Source: Oenanthe sinensis (lineage: Eukaryota; Streptophyta; Magnoliopsida; Apiales; Apiaceae). From it: 64,000 bases of DNA. The notes beneath the pieces were generated by a model. The model worked only from the letters and a program-made list of their open reading frames with translations. It did not search any database and was not told the DNA's origin. Position numbers and translations under genes: made by a program. The DNA lies in contig CM053813.1 of assembly GCA_028671895.1 (NCBI GenBank), forward strand, positions 40,209,501-40,273,500, read 5' to 3'. This document shows positions 26,501-35,984 of this stretch, in pieces. The stretch's first letter is position 1; every line of letters begins with the position of its first letter.

Positions 26501-26891
26501 AGGAAATCTCAAGCTTATCCATTGGTGTACCGCTTAATTGAACTTGCATTGCTACTACCGGTTGCCACTGCTTCAGTTGAGAGAGTATTTTCAGCCATGA
26601 ATATTGTCAAGACGGATCTACGGAACCGAATGAGAGATGAATGGATGAATGACAGTTTGGTAGTATATATTGAGAATGAAGTATTTGCGAAAATTGACAA
26701 CGATGTCATATTACGCCGTTTTCAAAACATGTCTACTCGTAGAATTCAATTGCCGTCTTCTAATAGGACAATAATCAACTGTTAGAAACCTGTTGGATTG
26801 ATTATTATATATTAAGTTATCTTTGTGACTTTTAAGACAAAATTTTTTTTCAAATTACGCCCCCCGTCATCAAATACTGCTTCCGCCACAG
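23569..26891 (+). mobile_element. hAT transposon, 3,323 bp, with 8-bp target duplication
   Basis: The element begins CAGTGACGGAAGGAG and ends CTGCTTCCGCCACAG, which are imperfect inverted repeats. GTAATGGA flanks it exactly on both sides (23561-23568 and 26892-26899), an 8-bp duplication as expected for hAT. It interrupts a Copia protease motif: removing the insert joins the flanks into a reading ending MDTGATDHMT. The transposase frame inside carries stops, so the copy needs help to move. The perfect target duplication suggests a fairly recent insertion. Confidence 0.92.
24272..26785 (+). pseudogene. hAT transposase (TTF-type zinc finger, ZMYM1-like), three nonsense codons
   Basis: The start MDKFLIKRPRNS at 24272 follows an ATTATAG acceptor-like site. 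Domains in order: a Pro/Thr-rich linker (PTPTHSPTPTPT); a TTF-type zinc-finger region (W..YS...DAAYCFSCYLF); a DUF4371-like core (SLFTILVDESRDISVKEQM, GQGYDGASNMRGQFHGLK, YVHCFAHQLQL); and the C-terminal hAT dimerisation block (YRLIELALLLPVATASVERVFSAM). Stops fall in the same frame at 25016 (TAA), 25583 (TGA) and 25985 (TGA). An intron-like gap of about 85 bases ends in CTAG at 26221, its donor apparently damaged. Everything else stays in one frame, so decay is limited to point mutations. It would have been the transposase of the surrounding element. Confidence 0.9.
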
Positions 26892-27425
26892 GTAATGGAT
26901 ACAGGCGCGACAGATCACATGACCATTGTCACCACAAAATCTGTACTAGATAAAGGTTCAAGTACTTTCTCACCATTTTCGACGAATTTTTCAGAATGAT
27001 ATGGATTTATTTGTTAAAATGCAAGTCAGATTATCTTAAGTGCCTCAAAATCTATTATAACTGTGCAAAATCAGTTTAAAACAACCATTCAAATCGTGAG
27101 ATCTGACAAAATAATGAATCTCCTTATCAGCTGTTATTCAATGAAGATTATGATTATTCCATGTTAAAACAATCTGGATGAAATTGATCATCTCAAAGTC
27201 ATGCTTTCGAACAACTTCCACATGAAAGATTTGGGAGAATTGAGGTATTTTCTAGGTCTTGAAATTAGTAGACCTGCAGTTGGTTTCTTTGTTTCTTGAA
27301 AAAATACAGCACACATGGAAGCTACAATAAAACTATTGAGGTATCTCAAATCTAATCCAGGCCAAGGAGTTTTGTTGGCATCCTCACTGAGCTACAAGCA
27401 TCTTACTTCATCTCCATTGCTTTTC
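26892..27425 (+). pseudogene. Copia retrotransposon remnant split by the hAT element
   Basis: The left part is 23495-23568, the right part 26892-27425. Readable pieces: the aspartic protease motif MDTGATDHMT, a short integrase-linked stretch (FKTTIQIVRSD), reverse transcriptase NNFHMKDLGELRYFLGLEISR, and RNase H-proximal EATIKLLRYLKSNPGQG. Most of pol is deleted and several stops and shifts occur. It sits exactly between the two parts of the SKIP17 copy, so it inserted into, or recombined with, that copy before the hAT arrived. No LTRs recognised. Confidence 0.85.
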
Positions 27426-27640
27426 CAAGGCAAGTTTATAAGTTCATTACTTATACTCTTTGAATACTTTCTCCTTCAATTACTTACCTTTCTTGCTACT
27501 ATGCTAATTTTGCCGGAAGCTTGGTGGGGGAGCAGGTGGGAACCTGCTGGAGGTTTTGATTTTAAGGGACTATGCATCTCAGATAAGTACCAAATGATTC
27601 TCTCTGTCTCTGTATGTGTATGTTGTGTGTCATAAATTTT
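27426..27640 (+). pseudogene. SKIP17-like gene fragment, part 2
   Basis: This matches 11893-12115 of the complete gene: the end of exon 7, intron 7, exon 8 and the start of intron 8. Lesions relative to the intact copy: the intron-7 acceptor CAG is now CCG; a 2-nt loss in exon 8 (GACTGTATGC to GACTATGC) shifts the frame; and two small deletions lie in the intron. It cannot be spliced or translated normally. Confidence 0.88.
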
Positions 27641-27868
27641 AATCAGTTACATTAAGATTATATATTTCAAATTTAATTATTTTTAAATCAATTATATATA
27701 TTAATTTATTTTTATAAACAGACAATTCTGGAACACCAGGGATTTATATTCATAAAGTATAAAATTTTCGATTACCCAACATATTTCTCGATATTTTCCC
27801 GAATTTTCATCGAATATTCATATATTCACAATTCGAATTAAGAAATCATGATTTTGATATATAGAAAG

Positions 27869-28852
27869 TAGGGCTGTAAACGAACAGAGTCGAGCCGAGT
27901 TTTGCCCGAGCCGAGCCGAGTTTGACTTTTTTTTTAAACGAACCGAACCGAGCCGAGTTTGACTTTTTTTTAAAACGAACCGAGTCGAGCCGAGTTTCCT
28001 AATAAACGAGCCGAACACGAGTTGTTCGCGAACAAATCGTACGGATTTACGGAGTTTCCTAATAAAAATAACTTTTACGGATTGTTGTTTCTATTTTTTA
28101 AGAAATATTTCTCGACGATATACTTAATATAATGATATTCCCAAATCGAGTTGTTTGCTAACAAAACAAATATTTTTTACTCAATTAAGTCCAATTAATA
28201 AAAATAACTTTAACGGATTGTTGTTTCTATTTTTTAAGAAATATTTCTCGACGATCCAACCGTACGGATGTCAAGATATACTTAATATAATGATATTCCC
28301 AAATTTTAAAAAAATAAAAAATTAATTTGGTTGAATATTCTAGTATATCATTACTATATTGACTACTTGACTAGTACTCGTAACTAGTGTTTTGTCACGA
28401 ATTGTTGTTTCTATTTTTCTAAAAATATTTCTCGACAATCCAAGCATATGAATGTCAAGATATATATAATATAATGATATCCCCAAATTTTAAAAAAATA
28501 AAAAATTAATTTCGTTGGAGATCTTAGTATATCACTACTATATTGACTAGTACTCGTAACTAGTGCATTGTCACGAATTATTGTTTCTATTCTTTTAAAA
28601 TATTTCTCGACAATCCAACCGTACGGATGTCAAGATATATCTAATATAATGATATTTCCAAATTTTAAAAAAATAAAAAATTAATTTGGTTGGAGATCTT
28701 AGTATATCACTACTATATTGACTAGAATTCGTAAATAGTGTTTTGTCACGAATTGTTCTTTCCATTTTTTTAAAAATATTTCTCGACGATCCAACCGTAC
28801 AGATGTCAAGATATATTTAATTTAATGATATTCCCAAATTTAATGTATTATA

Positions 28853-28885
<33 letters not shown>

Positions 28886-29947
28886 TATGTATAATAATAC
28901 AAATGTAACATATTTAATTATGATCAATTTCTCTATGTGATCGAAGTTGAATAGGTCATAAGTTGTTTTTTTAAATTATTGATGTTGAATTCCAAATTTC
29001 ATATTTATGTTGTGACTTGTGAGGAAAATGGCATGGTTTAATCAATTTTTTAATTTTGACAAATTAAATAAAATTGATATTCATTTTTTAAAATGAGATT
29101 GTAATCAATTTAAGAAAATTAAAAGATTATAAAATTATGTATGTTATATATATATATATATAGTCACATAAAAATTAATATATTAAATATGATTCAAATA
29201 ATCAAATGTAAATACATTATAATATATGTGTGTGTGTATATATTTATACATATCATGGAAATGTTCTGTTACTTTGTTTTGCGTATGTAGCTATACCGAC
29301 ATGTACATTACTAAATTTGCTTTATAATTGTCATAGTGGTATAAATAACTAAATAAGTTTCTAGAATTGTCATACTGGTTTAAGAATTGCTTTGTCACAA
29401 ATAGACTTGGCAGTTTGATCTTTTTCAATCTTCCAGTGTTACTCACTCAGACGACAGTAAATGCAGACTGTAATGAGGATGAGAATCGAGATGCAATGGT
29501 TTGGAAATTGGGAGGCAAATGCCTGAATCTGATTCTTAGCATCTGTAAAACAAACAAAAACCACATGTATAGTATACACTTATTCTTTTTTTAACAATAT
29601 ATATATATAATATGAATAATTTCATATAAACATTAATATATTAAATATGATATAAATATTTAAATTATTCATAATATTTTTTTATTTATAATATATATAA
29701 ATTTTATCCGAGCCGAGCCGAGTTAGACGAGCTCGAGCCGAACTCGAGCCGATCCCGAGCTAAACGAGCCGAGCTCGAGCCGAGCTCGAGCCGAACAGGC
29801 ATAAAGCTCGACTCGGGTTCGTTTACTAACCGAGCGGATTTTTATGTTCAAGATCAGGTTCTTTTAATAAATGAACAGAGTCGAGCTCACTTAAACGAGC
29901 CGAGCTCGAGTTTTGTTCACGAACAGCTCTGTTCATTTACAGCCCTA
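27869..29947. mobile_element. hAT-like terminal-inverted-repeat element, 2,079 bp
   Basis: The left end TAGGGCTGTAAACGAACAGAG and the right end CTCTGTTCATTTACAGCCCTA are inverted repeats with one mismatch. ATAGAAAG flanks both sides (27861-27868 and 29948-29955), an 8-bp target duplication. Both subterminal regions are packed with short GAGCCGAG/CGAGCTCGAG-type repeats (27890-28010 and 29700-29930), the kind of arrangement that serves as transposase binding sites. No transposase frame is present; it is non-autonomous. The interior holds a tandem array and a short open frame (29367-29594) of unknown origin. The first-base and 8-bp pattern fits hAT; MULE (9 bp) is the alternative if the next T is counted on both sides. 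Confidence 0.88.
28081..28850. repeat. Tandem array inside the hAT-like element, period about 175-184 bp
   Basis: The phrase ATTGTTGTTTCTAT or a close variant starts at about 28081, 28217, 28401, 28577 and 28752. The last three spacings are about 184, 176 and 175 bases. Each unit continues with AAATATTTCTCGACGATCCAA, GATGTCAAGATATA, TAATATAATGATATTCCCAAA, a poly-A/T joint and a TACTATATTGACTAG block. The first unit is truncated. No coding potential. Confidence 0.85.
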
Positions 29948-29955
29948 ATAGAAAG

Positions 29956-30414
29956 TTTGGTTTGTTAGAGCATTTATTTTGATATATAGAAAATTGTTTT
30001 TATTTTGGAACAAATTTTAAGGACTAGAAAATGAATTTCCATATTTAAAGACTTAACATTCATCCTCATTTCATATTTTGTCTCATATCATATTTTGTAT
30101 AATTTTGTTATGTAAACTAAAAGTGATAATAATAAAATAATATTAATAACTAAGGTTATAAGGAAAGGGAGAGAAAGAAGTAATTAAAAATATGAATAAA
30201 GGTGAAGAATAATTAATAACTTTTATATACATATATATTTTAAAATAAAACTTGAAAATAATTTAGGAAATTATTATTTTCATTATGATTTTGGGGGCAG
30301 GGGAACTCAAAGGTGACAATATGATTTTCATTATAAAATATATGATAATGACACAACGGCGAGACACCGTTCATAAATCTATGATAGTGACAATATGACA
30401 AGCATGTTTGAACA
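29956..30414. other. AT-rich spacer before the Gypsy element
   Basis: No gene seen. It ends with GAACA, the left target-site duplication of the Gypsy element. Confidence 0.7.
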
Positions 30415-31451
30415 TGTTATAGGGAGAAACTGGTATAACAGTAATTTGGAGGTTTGCTGGAATCACGGAGCAAAATATGATGATTTTGCTATGAACTTGA
30501 TGAAGAACGCGAAGAACACGGGAGGAAAGTGATGGATTTTGGCAGCTGATCTTGTTGCTGATTCGTTAGAAGGCCAGAGAAAATATGTGTTCTCTTGCTG
30601 CCAACTGTTGTCTCAACTGAAACAAGAGGCCTACGTACCCTTTATATAGGGGTTCAAGCCACACGTAGTTCTTGGAGGACAAGTTACCTATATGGGCTAG
30701 GTATTGGTCCGGTCCATCAGGCTCAAATCCTTAGACGTGCTGGGCTTTGGCCCAAGTCTGTGTGGATGTGGAGGGCAAACTTCCCAGATGTCTGTAACTG
30801 CCATGGCCCAAGCCCTGTCAGGCTCCGGGGGCTGTCATGGAGTTGTAGAGCAAGGGGTTCCCGTAGGGAGTTATGCGCGATATGGCCTCGCGGGAGCGGT
30901 TGTGCGTGATGTGGCCTCACGGGAGCAGTATGTAGAGGTGATCATGTGCGGATCCCTTGATGAGATGAGAGTCCGTGGGGCTAGCTGTCTTCAAATCGAT
31001 AAGTATGTTGAGATATTACCCCGGGGGGCCTTCTGTAGTCTTCAGATTAGCAAATAATACCAAGTGAGGTGAGTCCATGAGGCTAGGAACCTTTCAGCTA
31101 GTTATGAGAAATCCGTGCTAAGTACTCCGGGCTAGCGAAGCGAGCTGGAGGCAGTGAGCCGGGCTGAGGGCCTCTCTGTCAAGTCTATGCGACCTGGGAG
31201 GTGATGAGAAGCGAACCGGGCTGGGGGCCGGTTCTTCTCTCTCTTCCTTATCGAAGCCGAATGAGTCTAAGACTGGTGAGCTAGCGATGCGACCCCACGC
31301 TAGGCCAAGGGCCTTAGACTATTTTATCATCTTTAGCACGATGCGAGCTGGATGTGGGCTTTGAAGCCATGTGAGCCCAAATGCGAGGTGGGCCAGCCAA
31401 TTTATGTCATCGGACCTGCCTAGGACGCATGTCCAAATATTGGGCATAACA
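30415..31451 (-). repeat. 3' LTR of the Gypsy element, 1,037 bp
   Basis: The ends are TGTTAT...ATAACA. The sequence matches 42354-43404 almost throughout. A polypurine-like tract (GGAATCTGGGGGTAGT on the minus strand, 31452-31467) abuts it, as expected upstream of a 3' LTR. Small open frames inside are shared with the other LTR and have no recognisable product. Confidence 0.96.
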
Positions 31452-31831
31452 ACTACCCCCAGATTCCTCCTCGCCATTAGCGATGCGAGGTGAAATCAGA
31501 TAGTAATTGAAGCAAGAAATCCTCCAGGAGAAGCGACCAGAAGAAGGCTTCTAATAGAGATGCGAAGCGAATTGGCCAGCCCTTGTGGAATTGATAGTCT
31601 TCTTGCGATGACCCATCCTGACAGCGATCTAGATATCAAACGGACCGAGCTAGCCACATAAAACCCTTTCAACTTCAGGGCAATTGAAGGGATTCCTTGT
31701 GCGAAGCGACCTCAAATATAGTCGTTGAAGGTGAGGCAATATATGCTTACGGTGTGGTCGCATGCACCAGATCGAGATGGGTGGCCAAGATCATGCCACG
31801 TGTCCTGGTCGTTTCTCTCTCCTCAGCTGCC

Positions 31832-31840
31832 TATAAATAG
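31832..31840 (+). promoter_or_regulatory. TATA box of the antisense gene in the Gypsy element
   Basis: TATAAATAG lies on the plus strand, inside the element but outside the LTR. The next ATG downstream is at 31938, about 100 bases on, a normal plant spacing. It would drive transcription opposite to gag-pol. Confidence 0.6.
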
Positions 31841-32328
31841 GTGGACTTTCCAATCATTTTCAATCATTTCCAAAATCATTTTCGAGAAAATCTGTCCGAG
31901 AGCTTAAGGATCAAACGAAGTTTTCTGCCGATTTTTTATGCCAACAATCCAGGTGCGAACTAGGTTTGTTCATCCACCTTCATCCGAGTCTTCTAGCGAG
32001 GCCAGCCCCAGTCAGCACTCTTCAAGCGATTCGAGCCCTCCTTCCCATAACAAAGGTAAAGATCCGAACTCACTATTTGTTTCTTCGTTTTGTCTTGCAT
32101 TCATGTATAGAGCATTCATTTAATCATTCATGCATATGAACTTCAGGCGATGCGACCCAACTCCCCGGATCGCATCACCTCACACACCCTCACTTTTCTT
32201 CGCGTCGCATTCTCGACCTTAGATTTAGGACCGGCTCGTGTGCGATGTGAGGACACTTAGATTACTTTCAAATTTTCCTTTCTTCAATACTAGGACGCAC
32301 ACCTCAATTGATTCACCATCTATTTCAG

Positions 32329-34855
32329 ATGTCGAGCGACTCGAACACGAGCACGTCCTCGCCTCTCAGCCATTATCCCAAGGAGCTGCGCGGTTCGGCT
32401 GAATTCCAACGCGAACTGAACCAGATCTCGGGAACGTATCGCCATCCGATTATCCCAGGGACAGAGATCAGCGAGGAAGCCGCCGCTAATATAGCTCGGG
32501 TCGAACAAACGAGCTCGGACTCGTTTATCTTGAATATGGACCCGACCTGGTCGATTGAGGATTCACCTCGCAATGGCGATCTCAATGCCTGGAAGCGGAA
32601 GAGGCCTGTGGTGCCGGGCCTAATTGATCTATCCTTCCTGAATCGCGGGCCAACCCCCTTATCAAAAGAGGCAGCCGAGGCCGAAATTGCCAGGCGGATC
32701 GCGGAGCGAGCTGTTCAGGATCAGGCTGGTGAAGAGCCCCTTCATCCTAGTCGAGCTATTCCAGTCCACAGCGACTCGAGCTGGAGTGAGCTCGGAAGTG
32801 CATATTATGAGCCCCGCGACCTGAAGGGCAAGAGGGTTCACACCGAGGTCGATCTAGACCTAGAGGATGAAGCGACCTCCCATTGGGTCGAATCCTCAGA
32901 CAGCGAAGATGATGATGCTATGACCAGGTCGATCGACCTGGAAAATTATGATTTTGTGCCGGAGGAATCTGAGGGCGAGGCCTATGCTCCTCCTGATCAG
33001 CCCGAGCTGGAAGGGCCGATATATCTGGGCACAAAGCCGTTGACTGACGAAGCGAGCAGCTCAACAACGAGGCCATCTTCTCCTCGTCACTTTGCTGCCA
33101 AAGACATCTCCACCAGCTTAACTTCAGAAACTCTGGCCAAGGTGGTGGATCAGTATAGGCTGGAGGGTCGCATCGTCCTACCCCGGCCTCATCAGAGATG
33201 TTACAGATTTAACCACCCAGAGAATGGCGGTCGCATTCCTCGGATGGTTTTGTCGGCCTCGCTTCTGAAAGTTGGGATCGCATCGCCCATGCACCCGTTT
33301 GTCCAGGATGTATGCAAGTATTTTCACATCGCTCCCTTACAAGTAAATCCAAACGGCTGGAGGTCGGCCATCGCCCTGTTTCTTCTTTACAAGAAATTAA
33401 ACTATCCCGAACTCGATGCGAAGACCATGGGATACTTTTTAAATCTCAAATCTTCCGGCAAAAAGGATTTCGGGTACCTTTACTTGTCTGTCTGGCCGGA
33501 GTTCAACGGAAAAAATCTACTGCACGGCGCCCCGAGCAACGTGAGACACTGGAAGGATCCCTTTTTCTATGTATTCGATGCGACCCGGGTTCAAACCCAC
33601 TTCAATTACAAACCAAGTAAGAGTGACCAGCCACTTCGCTTCTCCCCAATTTCTTTTCACATTCTTGAGACTGACCTTAATTTATTCGTTCTTTTTCTAA
33701 GTTGCTCCTCCTCGTACTCCTCTTACTGGCGAAGCCAAAGAGCGAGCTGATAGCATTCTACAACTTGCGGTCGAGGAGAGAAATGTGAAGAAGTTGGTGA
33801 CGACCTCGAACCTGGTCGCTCACGGATTTTTGAAAGAAGGGGCGAGGCTGACTCCAAAGAAGGGAAAAGCCATCGCGAGCTCAGGCCATAAATCTTCTGC
33901 GAAGCGGTCCCGGACTGAGTCCGGTATATTATCTACATTTTTAACTTCGCATCGCATGCATATATATCATGTTTGCATTTTTCTGCATTGTTGTCAACTG
34001 CTCCGTATGTTGCATGCAGATATGTCTAAATCTAACATCGTTTCTCCTCCCTTCACCGAAGAGGATGATGAGATCGCTGTGATTGCTCCTCCTCCAAGGC
34101 CAAAGGACATGAAGGCCTCGGGTAGCAAGCCTCCTCGGGACGACTCAAGGAAAAGGCAGTCGGACACTGAGGTTGTAAAGGCGGATCAGAAGAAGCAGCG
34201 AAGCGAAGTTGTGGCCGATGTTCCTCCTCACCCTGCTGCGAATGCTTTTGCGAAGCTGGGCCACTCTCATGTATCCGAGAGCGATCTAAACTTATGGGCC
34301 CAGTCTTCTATCGAGGAGAACAATGCTGCTATAACTCGGGCCGCGGCTGAGCTATTTTATAGGCAAGCGAGCCGTCATAAGGAGATGCGAGCTCAAGCTC
34401 AGCAAAATGCCATCCTTCACTTCAAGGTCGAATCGATGGGGGCCGAGAAGAAGAAGCTGCTCGAGGAGCATAAAAAACTGAAGAATGAACTCAGCCCGCT
34501 GAAGAGGGAGCTCCGGTCCGCGAAGGACAAGGCCAAAGAGTTGGAGAAGGAGCGAGCTGCTTTTGACGAGAAGTTGAACGAACTCCAGACTCAGATCGCC
34601 ACTCAAGAAGCTGCGATTTCTGCTTTTGCTGGAGAGAAGAAGGAGGCAATTGCTGAGGCCTCGGCTCTTGGGCAGGTCAAATTCATGAAGTCTTTTATGA
34701 AGAAGGTTCCTGACTTCGACTGGGGTTTGCTAGGCGAGGCGACCCGGGTCTATGCGGAACAGCTTCGTAAAGAAGTAGAGAGAGAGGCCTCTCAGCGAGC
34801 CGCAGAGCTCGAGGCGAAGCGGGCTGAAGAGCAGCAACAGGAGGAGGCCTCGTAG
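32329..34855 (+). CDS. Antisense intron-containing gene of the Tat element (Transposase_28-like, coiled coil)
   Basis: Three exons join in frame: 32329-33616, 33702-33923 and 34020-34855, with GT..AG borders, giving 2,346 nt (781 residues). Phases match at both junctions (CCA A/TT GCT; TCC G/AT ATG). Residues 1-250 are Ser/Glu-rich and disordered. About 290-430 hold a segment like the plant 'putative gypsy type transposon' domain (PF04195): PRMVLSASLLKVGIASPMHPF, VCKYFHIAPLQVNPNGW. A basic/acidic linker follows, then a heptad-rich coiled coil (EKKKLLEEHKKLKNELSPLK onward) and a Glu/Arg tail. A possible upstream coding exon (31938-32055, Ser-rich) ends in AAAG/GTAAAG but does not join in phase, so the true start may differ. 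Other Tat elements such as maize Grande are known to carry an antisense extra ORF; function unknown. Confidence 0.8.
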
Positions 34856-35984
34856 TTTACTTTCTCATTTATAATTCATTTTTTGAACAAGTACTTTATG
34901 CTCGCTTGCGAGCCGAATTTGATGGGTTGCGGGCACCGTCTATGCCTCGCGTTTGTAGTAACTTTCACTTATATTTTTTGAATGTTTCCATTAGCTGATT
35001 TCCTTTCTGTTCGCATCATTTCATTTATGCATGTCTTGATTTTCTCCTCGCATCACATAGTATATCTTTATGTTACATATTTCCGTAGAATTTGTACAAC
35101 TGTTTCCTGATCGCTTTTAGCGAACCGATTAAGATCTCACTTTGCAAATCCCCCTATTTTTATCAACACCTGCTTTTAAAATTGTCTCTTCACATGCATC
35201 AAATGAGCTTAACTCATGTCAGTTCGTATGTTTTTTTTTTTCGCATGGGGGGCCTGATTCGTACCTCTTGGAATCAAATGGCCTCGCACCGATGCTGGCC
35301 TGAGCTCGTCCCAACAGGGCCCGTGGTTATGGCCTCGCATCGTTTACTTATGTGACGACGGGGCCCCACATCGCATCGCTTGGCTGGCCGTTAGGCCTCG
35401 TCTCACTTTGCAATTTCTGGCCGCACATTGTCAATCTTCACCTTTTCAACCTTTCAAAATCACCAACTGCTACCAGGTCGCTATCTGTGAACTTGCTTCT
35501 CATTTGTCCATTTCGGGTTGGCCTCGCATGGGAGCCTTGCCTGAGTCCCTTCGAACAGAAATGGCCTCGCATGGGGGGGCCCGGTTCGTATGCCTTAGAA
35601 CCGAGTGGCCTCGCACCGATGCTGGCCTGAGCTCGTCCCAACGGGGCCCGTGGTTATGGCCTCGCATCGTTCACTTATGTGACGACGGGGCCCCACGTCG
35701 CATCACTTGGCTGGCCAATAGGCCTCGCCTAGCTTCGCAATTTCTGGCCGCACATTGTCGTTGCTCGACCCTAACTGCACGAACTTTCATTAATATTGAT
35801 ACACATTACACAAAATTTGAAAGAAAACCATGCATATTTCTTGAATAATTGAAGAACATAGGGCCAATAGAGTCATTACATCATCTCAGAGAGGTGTTTA
35901 TATAACACTACTACCCCCCGAGACTTGGGATGATTTATTCATACGAAGTCTAAAAATAAATAGTGCTGCCAGTTACATGGGCAG
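34856..35984. other. Non-coding region between the antisense gene and the end of pol
   Basis: No protein gene is supported; overlapping small frames are repeats. A GC-rich unit occurs twice, at about 35245-35432 and 35570-35758 (spacing about 325), containing GGCCTCGCACCGATGCTGG, GTGACGACGGGGCCCCAC and AATTTCTGGCCGCACATTGTC. The two transcription units converge here. Confidence 0.7.
35245..35758. repeat. Two direct copies of a GC-rich unit, about 190 bp each
   Basis: Copy 1 is about 35245-35432 and copy 2 about 35570-35758. They share GCATGGGGGGCC, GGCCTCGCACCGATGCTGG, TGAGCTCGTCCCAAC and TTTCTGGCCGCACATTGTC with scattered transitions. They lie just past the 3' ends of both the antisense gene and pol, so a role in RNA ends is conceivable but unproven. 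Confidence 0.85.

Noticed and set aside
30595..31057. Overlapping open frames of 104 and 117 codons, repeated at 42534-42996
   Set aside because: They lie within the two LTRs, are duplicated only because the LTRs are, have no known motif and overlap in several frames. Treated as non-coding LTR sequence.
35352..35848. Open frames of 92 and 146 codons
   Set aside because: They run across the duplicated GC-rich units and overlap each other in different frames; repeat-driven, no recognisable product.
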